From Nitrospiraceae bacterium (lineage in GTDB: Bacteria; Nitrospirota; Thermodesulfovibrionia; UBA6902), in assembly GCA_003599025.1 (NCBI GenBank), contig QZIL01000078.1, forward strand, positions 1-37,136: DNA of 37,136 nucleotides, read 5' to 3'. Under the pieces are notes generated by a model. The model was not told the origin of the DNA. It did no database searches and was given only the letters and a program-made list of their open reading frames with translations. This document shows, piece after piece, positions 15,442 to 23,923 of the stretch (position 1 is its first letter; each line of letters opens with the position of its first letter). Both the position numbers and the translations under genes were made by a program.

Positions 15442-16410
15442 TTACAATAAATGTTTATAAGTGAAGTTAATTATAAAGTCAGGGGAGCCGCTTGTATTGA
15501 GGTCCTCTGTCAATGACAGCTCATAATTGCTGTTACCTGAATAATACCTGCCGCCCAATGCTATAAAGAATGTCCTTCCGTCCACTGCAGATATACCTGT
15601 ATCCGGATATATTTCTGACTGTCCGTGGAGCTGAACAATGAGGTTCAGATTTCTCCTGAGTCTGGTTTCTACTGCCAGTCCGCCATTAATATAATTTTTA
15701 AGATCCAGATCTTCATGTCCTTTGACATCTCCCGGAAATACTGCACCAAGATTCCAGTATGTCATTGTGCTGTCAGAGATCCGCTTATCAAACAGCATGG
15801 AAAAGCCGGTATCGAGACTTCCATTGCTATAGCCTTTTTCAGCGCTGCTGACTGGCACTTCTATATCTCCCCTTATGCTTAGCACATAATCATCTGCTGA
15901 CATCAGAGGCTTTTTTACTGCAAGCCTGATGTCGCCAAGGCGTGTACCGGTTTTGCCCCTGATTATAATATTGCCGTCTTTCCGGACTTCATAGAGAAAA
16001 TCATTGTGCGGCCTGTCCTTTCTTCCATAATCAGGGAAGCCGAATGCATCATGATAATCTTCAAGGGCCGCGTCCATGAAGCCACCGCTGAGAACAAGCA
16101 CGGGTATGTCCAGATCAAATTCGAACAGATTATTTATTATCCGCTTATACCTGAAACTAAGCTCGGTTATTTCCATGTCCAGACTGATGTCCCAATCCCT
16201 TGAAGACTCTACTGTGTAGGTGCTTGAATGTGAAAGACCGAAGGACACGGAATTTTCAATATCAGCTTTTTCAAGATAGGGCTGGTCGGCATGGAGGAAT
16301 ATAGGGTATAAATTATTAATCTGAAGAGGGCCGTCAAATGAGAAGGCTGCGGATGAAAGGCATGTTAAGAAAAAAACCACAATAAAAAGATACTTGCAGG
16401 CACGTATCAC
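15442..16410 (-). CDS. DUF3187-family outer-membrane protein
   Basis: The 322-residue protein has a signal peptide (hydrophobic residues 7-22, cleavage probably after AAFSF or nearby) and opens the mature part with DGPLQINNLYPIF, typical of DUF3187. The remainder alternates hydrophobic and polar residues in beta-strand fashion and ends in FIINFTYKHLL, a plausible outer-membrane beta-barrel terminus. The function of the family is unknown. Its start overlaps the pgk stop by 4 nt, an unusual operon partner for a glycolytic-type enzyme. Confidence 0.78.
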   Translation of the reverse strand: MIRACKYLFIVVFFLTCLSSAAFSFDGPLQINNLYPIFLHADQPYLEKADIENSVSFGLSHSSTYTVESSRDWDISLDMEITELSFRYKRIINNLFEFDLDIPVLVLSGGFMDAALEDYHDAFGFPDYGRKDRPHNDFLYEVRKDGNIIIRGKTGTRLGDIRLAVKKPLMSADDYVLSIRGDIEVPVSSAEKGYSNGSLDTGFSMLFDKRISDSTMTYWNLGAVFPGDVKGHEDLDLKNYINGGLAVETRLRRNLNLIVQLHGQSEIYPDTGISAVDGRTFFIALGGRYYSGNSNYELSLTEDLNTSGSPDFIINFTYKHLL

Positions 16411-17732
16411 AATATGCTTTTCCCCGAACTCTCCTTGTTTTCCATTAAGGCCTGAATGGGTTTAAGTCCATATGGGCTTCCCTGCTCTATGGCGCTCAGC
16501 ACTGTGCCCCCACCAGTAAAGAAGTAGTACCGGTTACTGTCAAGTATGGAAAGGTAGAGCCCCGGACAGAGGTTTTTGAATTCCTGAAGTGTGTCCCCTC
16601 CGCCGTACATTTTCAGCGCGATTGTGTTTTTATCTATTGTCATGTCAAGGGCCTTGGACCCTTCTGTAAAATGAGGTGTGAAACCCATCACGGCATTTAC
16701 GAATATTGTGCTTGCATTCAGAAGCACCTCGATGACTTTTTTGTCTGAAAAGGATGTAGGGTCAATGTCCAGGATATAGCCGTATTGATCCCCTGGCTTA
16801 AAGTCCTTCAGCGCCAATGTCCTGTATTTGCCTTCAATCCTCCCCTCCATAGTATCTGATTCAACAATGTAAGGCAGTTCTACGATTTTTTGCTCATCCC
16901 TGTCCTTTTTGACCAGTTCCCGTGCAGCACTGATATCGTCTTCAGAGATGCCTTTAATGGATATGCCGTATTTGGCGCAGAGGTATGCATTATACAGGAC
17001 ACCTCCCAGGATCAGGTGATCGGCCTTGTCATATATCGCATATAACGGGCCTATCTTCGTGTCATATTTAGAGCCTGCGATCACTGCAAGGAAAGGCCTG
17101 TCAGGATTAATCACATTATTGAGGTTCTCGATTTCCTGCTGCATGAGAAAACCAGCATACGAAGGGATAAACTTGGTTATGTCATATGTTGAAACGTGCG
17201 GCTGCCATGAACCGAATGCGTCATTAACAAATACATCGGCAAGATCTGACAGGAGAACGGCAAAATTGTCCCTGAAAAACCCTTCACCCTCTTCACCCCG
17301 GAACCATCTTGTATTAGGAAGGTAGATGCCGCCGATCTTTCTGTCTTTAAGCTGACCTATGGCGCGATACACTGAATTAGACAACCCAGATATCCCGAGG
17401 TCACGATCGATTTCACATTCCGGTATATAGAAGTCCACATTGAGTTTCCGCCTGAGATATTCCACGATTGGTTCAACAGAATTTTCCTGACTGCAGGTGA
17501 TCTTCCCTGTCTTCTTGTCTTTTGGTCTTCCAACGTGCGTCATTAAGACCGGTCTGCCTCCGCGATCAACAATATAATAAAGAGTGCCGAGAGTCTTGTC
17601 TATCCTGAAGGGGTCTTTAATAACGCCTTTTTTTACAACATTATGATCAAACCGGACGAGGACTATTTTGCCGTTGAGATCGGCTTCCTGTATAAGCGGG
17701 AGTCTTTTGCTGATACTTCCATTGAGTTCCAT
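16407..17732 (-). CDS. pgk: Divergent phosphoglycerate kinase
   Basis: At 441 residues this is longer than the usual 390-415 and clearly PGK-like: VLVRFDHNVVKKG, THVGRPKD, VFVNDAFGSWQPHVSTYDI, SKYDTKIG, NAVMGF, GGGDT and FTGGGTVLSAIEQG in order. Several signature residues differ from canonical PGK: DFN is DHN, the HRxHxS segment with a 3-phosphoglycerate-contact Arg reads WQPHVS, WNGPMG reads VNAVMG, and STGGGASLE reads FTGGGTVLS. It may be a paralog with altered substrate or reduced activity. I use ATG 17732 because five extra upstream codons would overlap the -10 box. It heads an operon with DUF3187 and the PD-(D/E)XK-like gene. Confidence 0.85.
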   Translation of the reverse strand: MELNGSISKRLPLIQEADLNGKIVLVRFDHNVVKKGVIKDPFRIDKTLGTLYYIVDRGGRPVLMTHVGRPKDKKTGKITCSQENSVEPIVEYLRRKLNVDFYIPECEIDRDLGISGLSNSVYRAIGQLKDRKIGGIYLPNTRWFRGEEGEGFFRDNFAVLLSDLADVFVNDAFGSWQPHVSTYDITKFIPSYAGFLMQQEIENLNNVINPDRPFLAVIAGSKYDTKIGPLYAIYDKADHLILGGVLYNAYLCAKYGISIKGISEDDISAARELVKKDRDEQKIVELPYIVESDTMEGRIEGKYRTLALKDFKPGDQYGYILDIDPTSFSDKKVIEVLLNASTIFVNAVMGFTPHFTEGSKALDMTIDKNTIALKMYGGGDTLQEFKNLCPGLYLSILDSNRYYFFTGGGTVLSAIEQGSPYGLKPIQALMENKESSGKSIL

Positions 17733-17737
17733 AGCAC

Positions 17738-17766
17738 ATTCTACCAAAAGAGAGTGAAATTGAAAA
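17738..17766 (-). promoter_or_regulatory. Predicted pgk promoter with start-proximal -10 box
   Basis: On the minus strand TAGAAT (17738-17743) lies 5 nt before the pgk ATG, with TTTTCA (17761-17766) 17 bp upstream. No ribosome site precedes the ATG. A start of transcription at or next to the ATG is inferred. Confidence 0.5.
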
Positions 17767-17812
17767 GCCTTTTTAACATTAGCGTATTCATAAAATCACA
17801 CTGAACTTGCAG

Positions 17813-17818
17813 TATAAT
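17813..17818 (+). promoter_or_regulatory. Predicted cysC -10 box
   Basis: A perfect TATAAT lies 6 nt before the cysC ATG (17825). No convincing -35 hexamer was found at 16-18 bp. The absence of a Shine-Dalgarno sequence again suggests a leaderless transcript. The 92-bp gap with pgk therefore carries two back-to-back promoters of this kind. Confidence 0.55.
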
Positions 17819-17824
17819 TACTAC

Positions 17825-18343
17825 ATGTCATGGGTATTGTGGATTACGGGTTTATCAGGGTGCGGGAAAAGCACCGTTGCGCTTAAAGTGAAGGAACTGT
17901 TTCCTCATGCAGTAATTCTGCAAATGGATGATCTGAGAAAAATAGTAACTCCTGCCCCGACCTATTCTGAAGAGGAAAGGGAGTATGTGTACAGGGCGCT
18001 GGTCTACACAGCGAAAACTCTTTGTGAGGCAGGGCATAATGTAATTATAGACGCGACAGGTAACAGACGTTCATGGAGACAGCTTGCAAGAGAACTGATC
18101 TCTGATTATATGGAGGTATATCTTGAATGTCCGGTTGAAGTCTGCGTCAAAAGGGAGAAAACGAGACTCGATACCCATGCTGCACCAGCCGGGATATATG
18201 AAAAAGGTAAAGAAGGCTGGCCTGTTCCGGGAATAAATGTTCCGTATGAAGAACCGGATAAACCGGAATTAATCATTGATACTGAAAAGGAACCGCCGGA
18301 GAAAGCAGCGGAGAAGATTATTAGGTTAGTCAAAAATAGGTAG
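17825..18343 (+). CDS. cysC: Adenylyl-sulfate kinase (APS kinase) family
   Basis: The 172-residue P-loop kinase has a Walker A motif GLSGCGKST (9-17) and VILQMDDLRK. It also has YSEEEREYVYRALVYTAKTLCEAGHNVIIDATGNRRSWR and the C-terminal PAGIYEKGKEGWPVPGINVPYEEPDKPEL block of APS kinases. The reaction is ATP plus adenylyl sulfate to PAPS. The first two residues upstream of the P loop and the lack of an ATP-sulfurylase partner leave open a role in sulfating a glycan or another small molecule. Start ATG 17825 is used, since the six codons before it span the -10 box. It is followed by a hairpin and yjbQ. Confidence 0.85.
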   Translation: MSWVLWITGLSGCGKSTVALKVKELFPHAVILQMDDLRKIVTPAPTYSEEEREYVYRALVYTAKTLCEAGHNVIIDATGNRRSWRQLARELISDYMEVYLECPVEVCVKREKTRLDTHAAPAGIYEKGKEGWPVPGINVPYEEPDKPELIIDTEKEPPEKAAEKIIRLVKNR

Positions 18344-18365
18344 GGGCAGGCCTCTGTGCCTGCCC
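18344..18365. repeat. GGGCAGGC hairpin between cysC and yjbQ
   Basis: A perfect 8-bp stem (GGGCAGGC / GCCTGCCC, 18344-18351 and 18358-18365) has a 6-nt loop and begins right after the cysC stop codon. There is no T-run after it, so it is more likely an extragenic palindrome or an mRNA-stabilising hairpin than a terminator. Confidence 0.65.
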
Positions 18366-18394
18366 GAGAAAAGTGCAAGTATGTGGAGGGTTGC

Positions 18395-18814
18395 ATGAAA
18401 TCATATCGAAAAGAACTGTGGTTTAATGTCCCGACCAGGCGGGCATTCATAAACATTACGCATCAGGTGGAAGATTGCCTGAGGGAGAGTAAAATCAAAG
18501 AGGGGATGTGTCTTGTGAACGCAATGCATATAACTGCGTCTGTCTTTATCAATGATGACGAGTCAGGTCTTCATCATGACTATGAGACCTGGCTTGAGAA
18601 CCTTGCACCCCACGAGCCTGTATCTCAATACCGCCACAACGCAACCGGGGAGGACAACGGGGACGCGCATTTAAAGCGGCAGGTCATGGGACGCGAGGTT
18701 GTTGTTGCCGTCACGGAAGGGAAGCTCGACTTCGGTACATGGGAGCGGATATTTTATGGAGAGTTCGACGGGAGGCGGAGGAAAAGAGTGCTGGTAAAGA
18801 TAATCGGAGAGTAA
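18395..18814 (+). CDS. YjbQ family protein (secondary thiamine-phosphate synthase, UPF0047)
   Basis: The 139-residue protein matches the YjbQ/UPF0047 family along its length: [53 protein letters not shown] and [13 protein letters not shown]. Members have a weak, non-canonical thiamine-phosphate synthase activity; the physiological role is unsettled. I chose ATG 18395 because GGAGGG lies 6-9 nt upstream, and the 13 codons before it translate the palindromic leader. It is downstream of cysC on the same strand. Confidence 0.9.
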   Translation: MKSYRKELWFNVPTRRAFINITHQVEDCLRESKIKEGMCLVNAMHITASVFINDDESGLHHDYETWLENLAPHEPVSQYRHNATGEDNGDAHLKRQVMGREVVVAVTEGKLDFGTWERIFYGEFDGRRRKRVLVKIIGE

Positions 18815-19018
18815 GCAGTGCTTTAACTTCCTTTCAGTGAAATTCAGTCGCTGGATTCCGTGTTTAGGATTGTGCAATATTACATTTGCATATCTGCCTG
18901 AGTTACATTTTCCATTCTAAATTCAGTAACGCAATAACGCCAGTATATATTTGACACAGATGGGTATTCATAATTTAAGAATAATTATTTATTCACTTGG
19001 GAAAAGGAGAGCTTCTAT

Positions 19019-20019
19019 ATGGTCGGGAAATTATTCATAAATTGTCTGACCGTATTTTTAGCTGTCTGACTGAAGTTCGCGGCCCTGCGTGCCGGGTCGC
19101 AAGACGCAGGCTGCCTTAAATGTCTCGAGGGGATTGAAAACATTGCGCAGAGGCCTGGCATGGTCAGCGGTACCCGGTATCCATGCCAGGCCAAGCCCGG
19201 GGTGAAAGGCGGTAAAGAACTCCAAAGTAAATACTATAACCATCTGACCCTCTGACGTGCATTATCAGAATGGAATGACCTGCATTGACTGCCACACAAC
19301 ACAGGACCTGCACGGAGACGGTAATCTTTACAGCAAGAAATCTCTGGCCGTAGAAATTGAGTGCGAAGACTGCCACGGAACAGCAGCAGCATACAGTACA
19401 CTCACTTCTTTATGGGGCAGTCCATTGACGAACCTGAAAAAGGAAGCTTCCGGGATAGCCCTGGCCTCAAAAATGCACGGGAAGGAATATGTTGTGCCCC
19501 AGACAAAAGACACAATTGCAAAGGGACGAAAACTCGCCCAGGTTGCCATGGGTATCGCATCTCATATGGAGAAAATTGAGTACTACGGCTGCCATGCCCA
19601 GCAGGACCTCAGCAAGAGTTCTGCTGACGGGACAACTGGTTTTTCGCAATACCTGATACAACCTCATACAGTCATAAGTGAAGCGAGAACCTGTGAGGAC
19701 TACTACGCAAGCAGGAAGGCCATTAGGCTTGGTAATGGCAGTTATAATTCCAGGGTAATCGGCTTGACATAGACTTTGAGCATGAGCGAATTGTTGATGA
19801 GGAAGGCAGGCAGATACAGGCGACAAATCACCATGGGGCGAGACCGTTCAACAAGGGGAGCAGCAGAGGATATTGATGGTCAATATATGCATTTCATTCC
19901 ACAAGGACAATGCCGACGTTTAATTATGGAAGAAAATTACGGACGTGACTGGTTTTGCAACAAAGGACGAGAAGCATAAAGAGATGATGGAGAAGAGATT
20001 CAGGAAGGGAGTGAAGTAA
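19019..20019 (+). pseudogene. Decayed multiheme c-type cytochrome
   Basis: A GGAG ribosome site precedes ATG 19019, which starts a signal-peptide-like MVGKLFINCLTVFLAV and then hits TGA at codon 17. Downstream codons in that frame give CLKCLEGIE (a CxxCH with His changed to Leu). A frameshift near 19250 leads into GMTCIDCHTTQDLHGDG and IECEDCHGT, two intact CxxCH heme motifs. Further on TCEDYYASRKAIRLGNG is a heme motif with C-H changed to Y-Y. Another frameshift near 19770 continues as DFEHERIVDEEGRQIQAT and, after more stops, MEKRFRKGVK. This is a secreted multiheme cytochrome broken by several mutations. The same family fills electron-transfer roles in anaerobes. A possible promoter TTGACA lies at 18951. 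Confidence 0.8.
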
Positions 20020-20276
20020 CAACAGACAACTTATCGGCTTGACATGTAATTATTGTGGCGCATGGTACCGAAATATCGATCTTTATTGCTATTGTTTTAT
20101 TAAGATGATTATAATAAATCACTCACGATAACATAGAAAAAACGAAACCAGTATTTAAGCTGTTACCATATTGTTCAACAGACTATTAGCCGGCCTGCTA
20201 TTTTTAGGAACCATATAGACATAAAGAGGAATGAATCTGCCTTTTGCTCTGTCAATTTATTGCAGTGCCAGAAAAA
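20020..20276. other. AT-rich intergenic region before the glycan island
   Basis: About 257 bp without a recognisable gene separate the cytochrome pseudogene from the first glycan gene. Base composition drops in GC here. The frame is open upstream of 20277 to about 20244 but holds nothing conserved. No terminator or clear promoter was identified. Confidence 0.5.
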
Positions 20277-21812
20277 ATGAAAGTGAGCAAGAATAATTTA
20301 TTTATTGTAATTTTGCTTATAATTTCCGTAATTTATTATATACCAATAATAAAATCACCACTAGCACCTTTTGATGAAGCAGTAATACTTGTAGGTGCTG
20401 ACAGGATCATGAAAGGAGAGATCCCCTATAAAGATTTTTTAACGATATATGGTCCTGCCCAGATCTATACTTTGGCTACGCTTTTCGAGTTTTTTGGCGT
20501 ATCAGTTACTGTAGAAAGAATATATGATATAATCATCAAATCTTTTCTATCTATAATTATTTTCCTAATTATCAGAAAGATAGCTTCCAATAAAACAGCA
20601 ATTATTGGATGGGTAATGTCGCTTATCTGGATAGAGTACAGCTATTTTCATGTCTATCCAGTATATCCCGCGGTACTTTTCACTTTTATTAGTGTCTATT
20701 TTCTCTTATTTCATATCGAACAAGAAAAAAAGTCATATGTTGTATTAAGTGCAATATCAATTGTTATAGCAATTTTATTTAGACATGATTTGGGCGGACT
20801 TGCCGCCTTAGTAATCACCACGATTCTTATATTGCGGAAAAAGATCAGTAAACAGAAATCATGGTTACCACTAATTTATTATATTGCAACAGGGATTATT
20901 ACATCGGTACCTGTAATTATATGGCTTCTTATATATTCTGATATAAATGCTGCTCTAAACGATTTAATTTATTACCCTTTGTCAATCCCCGGGCAGCAGG
21001 GGCTTCCCTATCCGGTTTTATCAAGGTGGAATTTACCATTTTATGTATTTCCATCGGTTCTTCTCATCGGTTTGCTCACATTCATCAAGCTTATTAAACA
21101 AAAAATGATTAATACGACGGCATATGGTATTCTTCTTATATCAGTTGTAGGCATTGTATTCTGCAATCAGCTCTGGGGGCGGACTGACATTACACATCTC
21201 ATTCCCTCTTCTCTAGCAGCTATTTTATTGTCGCCTATTCTGATGCATACATTGTTAAAAATTAATTCACAAAGTTCGCGTTTCTATGCGTTTATTTTTA
21301 TGCTCTTTATCATATTCTTTGGGATTACTCTATCTAAACCATTAGAAAAGAAATTTCAACTGCTCCCTCGCAACTATAGTATTTCGGTTATTAATCCCGA
21401 TATCAAAAGAGCCAAATACGCTTTTATTTCCCAGGATATTAAAGATGTCGTTTCATTTATACAAAATATTACTACCTTGGATGAGTACATATATGTTGGT
21501 GTAAAAAATCATGATAATCTAGTTATGAATGATCCAATATTTTATTTTCTTGCTGAAAGAAATTGTGCAACAAAATATCACGAACTTAGTCCAGGACATG
21601 TAACAACAGTTAAGATCCAGAATGAGATGGTTAATGAATTAAAAAATACCAATACCAGTCTGGTTGTACTGGCGCCAAGGCATTCAAGCGAACCAAATAT
21701 TAGTGGTATCGATGTAAAAATAGATATTCTGGATGAATATATATCGTCAAATTTCGAACTTAGAAGAACTTTTGGCATTTATGAGATATGGACCAGAAAA
21801 ACTATTAGCTAA
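20277..21812 (+). CDS. Polytopic membrane glycosyltransferase-like protein (GT39/PMT-type)
   Basis: The 511-residue protein has a first transmembrane helix at 8-28, then the extracytoplasmic acidic motif FDEA (D33, E34) and GEIPYKDFLTIYGPAQIY, the arrangement of lipid-linked-sugar glycosyltransferases (GT39/PMT_2, ArnT-like). Many further helices run to about residue 345, and a soluble C-terminal domain follows (about 350-511). Such enzymes use polyprenyl-phosphate sugars on the outer face of the inner membrane. Its DNA is notably AT-rich compared with the housekeeping region. ATG 20277 (MKVSKNN) is used. It is the first gene of the island on the plus strand. Confidence 0.7.
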   Translation: MKVSKNNLFIVILLIISVIYYIPIIKSPLAPFDEAVILVGADRIMKGEIPYKDFLTIYGPAQIYTLATLFEFFGVSVTVERIYDIIIKSFLSIIIFLIIRKIASNKTAIIGWVMSLIWIEYSYFHVYPVYPAVLFTFISVYFLLFHIEQEKKSYVVLSAISIVIAILFRHDLGGLAALVITTILILRKKISKQKSWLPLIYYIATGIITSVPVIIWLLIYSDINAALNDLIYYPLSIPGQQGLPYPVLSRWNLPFYVFPSVLLIGLLTFIKLIKQKMINTTAYGILLISVVGIVFCNQLWGRTDITHLIPSSLAAILLSPILMHTLLKINSQSSRFYAFIFMLFIIFFGITLSKPLEKKFQLLPRNYSISVINPDIKRAKYAFISQDIKDVVSFIQNITTLDEYIYVGVKNHDNLVMNDPIFYFLAERNCATKYHELSPGHVTTVKIQNEMVNELKNTNTSLVVLAPRHSSEPNISGIDVKIDILDEYISSNFELRRTFGIYEIWTRKTIS

Positions 21813-21982
21813 CGTCTATCCCGTATTAAACTCTGTACAATATAGCTTGACGATATTTCTTGATAAAAAATAATTAATATTATCTGCTCGATTATTTCCG
21901 TCATAATATTTTATTATCCAAATATTAATCAGAAGTTACAGGGATCGATGTATATACTTACTCCCGGCAGACCATTATCAAA

Positions 21983-22732
21983 ATGAAAAAAGAAGAATAT
22001 AAAATCATGTTCAATATTGAAGACAATTACTGGTGGTACGTTGGATTAAGACGCTTGGTACTTTCTTCTATGGACGGGAAAGACAAGAGTATTAATTTAA
22101 GGATATTGGACGCCGGTTGTGGAACAGGAGGGATGTCGACTGTTCTGAGAGCATATAATCCATATGCAATAGATTATTCAGAAGAAGCAATATCATATAG
22201 CAAATCAAGAAATATCTATAACATCGTGAGAGGATCGGTTTGTTGCATGCCTTTTAATAATGGCTTCTTTGATGTTGTGATTTCTCTTGATGTTCTGTAT
22301 CATATAAATGTAGAGAGTGATCATGATACCTTGAAAGAATTTAACCGTGTAATGAAGAAAAACGGGATACTCCTATTACACTTGCCAGCTTTTAATTTTT
22401 TAAAAAGCAGACACGATGAGGCAGTCCATACAAGACACAGATATACCGCAAACGAAGTAAAAAGAAAAGTAGAAGCTGCAGGTTTTAAGATAGAAAAAAT
22501 TACTTATCGAAACGTATTCCTTTTTCCAATTGCCGTCATCAGAAGAATAATAGAAAAGTTTTCATTGGGCAGTAAAAACCAAATGGAATCAGAATCGGAA
22601 TTGAAACCCTTATCGTCCTCGATCAATCGTTTGTTTTCCAATATTTTATTTTTTGAAAATAAATTAATAGCTTCCGGAATGAGTTTCCCCTTTGGTCTAT
22701 CCATTTATTGTATTGCGAGAAAAAAACAATAA
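21983..22732 (+). CDS. Class I SAM-dependent methyltransferase
   Basis: The 249-residue protein begins KKEEYKIMFNIEDNYWWYVGLRR, a lead-in common in glycan-cluster methyltransferases. The SAM motif I is RILDAGCGTGG (about 36-46), followed by AIDYSEEAISYSK, CMPFNNGFFDVVISLDVLYHI and LKEFNRVMKKNGILLLHLPA. The C-terminal part has hydrophobic helices that may touch the membrane. The substrate is probably a sugar or a lipid-linked glycan. It lies 170 bp after the GT39-like gene. Confidence 0.85.
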   Translation: MKKEEYKIMFNIEDNYWWYVGLRRLVLSSMDGKDKSINLRILDAGCGTGGMSTVLRAYNPYAIDYSEEAISYSKSRNIYNIVRGSVCCMPFNNGFFDVVISLDVLYHINVESDHDTLKEFNRVMKKNGILLLHLPAFNFLKSRHDEAVHTRHRYTANEVKRKVEAAGFKIEKITYRNVFLFPIAVIRRIIEKFSLGSKNQMESESELKPLSSSINRLFSNILFFENKLIASGMSFPFGLSIYCIARKKQ

Positions 22733-22822
22733 AAGATATATGTAATTTGTTTCGTCAGTATTCATAAATGAATAAAGCCATTTTATACTATTATCGTATT
22801 GTCCCAGGCAAGAAAATTATTT

Positions 22823-23812
22823 ATGCCAATTAAAATCAACTATAAAAAAACGGATATTAAGGCGTATGATATTCGGACACTGCCGCTGCGTTTCTTTTAT
22901 TCTGCCGTTGCTCATCTTTACAATGACGACGCTAGGATCTCACAGAGACTCTATAATTTCTTTCCGACATACCGCTCTGCTTTCGGTGAAGTTCAGAACC
23001 AGCTTCACAGAGTCTGCCGGAGAGACACGTCCTATGAAGTTCAAGGTGTACATATTGAGCCGACGAATATTTGCAATCTTAAGTGCAGGCATTGCTCTAC
23101 ACAAAGAATACCCAATGACAAAAAGGGCTTTATGCGTCTAGATCTTTTTAAAAAAATTCTCAACGAAAACCCTCAACTCAGATGCATAATATTAACGCGA
23201 AACGGGGAACCATTTGCCCACAATCAGATATTCGACATGATACGTCTTGCCAGTGACAAGGGGATATATATCAGTCTCTACTCCAACGGAATATTGTTGA
23301 ACGATGATAATATCCCCAAAATATTTGAGAGCGGCTTGAACGAAATCACCTTCTCCATGGAAGGAGTCGGTGAATATTACAAGTACAATCGCGGGAAACC
23401 CTATGAAGCGATCGAAGCCGTAATCAACAGTGTGCTTGAGCAGAAAAAGAAAAGAAACTCTCCGTTACTTGTTGGTATAAATGCTACAGTTATAGAGGAT
23501 AGCCGGCATGTAATTGACGTCAAGGAGACATGGGAAAACATAGTTGATTACGTCATAATCGAACCGCTTATGGGCGGCAACAAGGAGAGGCGCGTCAAGC
23601 CCTGCCGCACCTTGTGGCGGAATCTTGTGATTACCTGGAATGGCAATGTCGTACCATGTTGCATAGATATGGCTGAAACTCTCCCTTTAGGGGATGCAAA
23701 CAAGCAGTCTCTGAGGGAAATATTCAACGGGCCGAAAGCACAAGCTCTGAGGAAACGGCATTTGCAGGCCAAATTCCCCAAGGTATGCAGCCTCTGTTAT
23801 TCTTACATGTAA
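22823..23812 (+). CDS. Radical SAM/SPASM domain protein
   Basis: The 329-residue protein has the radical SAM cluster motif CNLKCRHC (C84, C88, C91) after HIEPTNI. It also has LTRNGEPFAHNQI (GGEP-like), and a C-terminal SPASM domain (KPCRTLW...GNVVPCCID...LGDANKQSLREIF...VCSLCYSY) that binds auxiliary Fe-S clusters. About 80 residues precede the core. SPASM enzymes modify peptides, sugars or cofactors. Within this glycan island a sugar or lipid-linked substrate is possible, but no peptide precursor or other clue is present. ATG 22823 is chosen; the frame is open eight codons further upstream, where only a TTG start exists. Confidence 0.87.
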   Translation: MPIKINYKKTDIKAYDIRTLPLRFFYSAVAHLYNDDARISQRLYNFFPTYRSAFGEVQNQLHRVCRRDTSYEVQGVHIEPTNICNLKCRHCSTQRIPNDKKGFMRLDLFKKILNENPQLRCIILTRNGEPFAHNQIFDMIRLASDKGIYISLYSNGILLNDDNIPKIFESGLNEITFSMEGVGEYYKYNRGKPYEAIEAVINSVLEQKKKRNSPLLVGINATVIEDSRHVIDVKETWENIVDYVIIEPLMGGNKERRVKPCRTLWRNLVITWNGNVVPCCIDMAETLPLGDANKQSLREIFNGPKAQALRKRHLQAKFPKVCSLCYSYM

Positions 23813-23923
23813 GCAGCGTTATGTTAATATAATTATTACGCGTAGGAAAGAGCTCCTTGTTCTCAAGGTTCTGTAAATCAATGACGTTCTACGGTAGTAG
23901 CAGTTATAGGATAGGAAGTAATA

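Noticed and set aside
18951-18979. TTGACA-led promoter for the cytochrome pseudogene
   Set aside because: The -35 is good, but the best -10 at 17 bp (TTTAAG) is poor, so I mention it only in the pseudogene entry.
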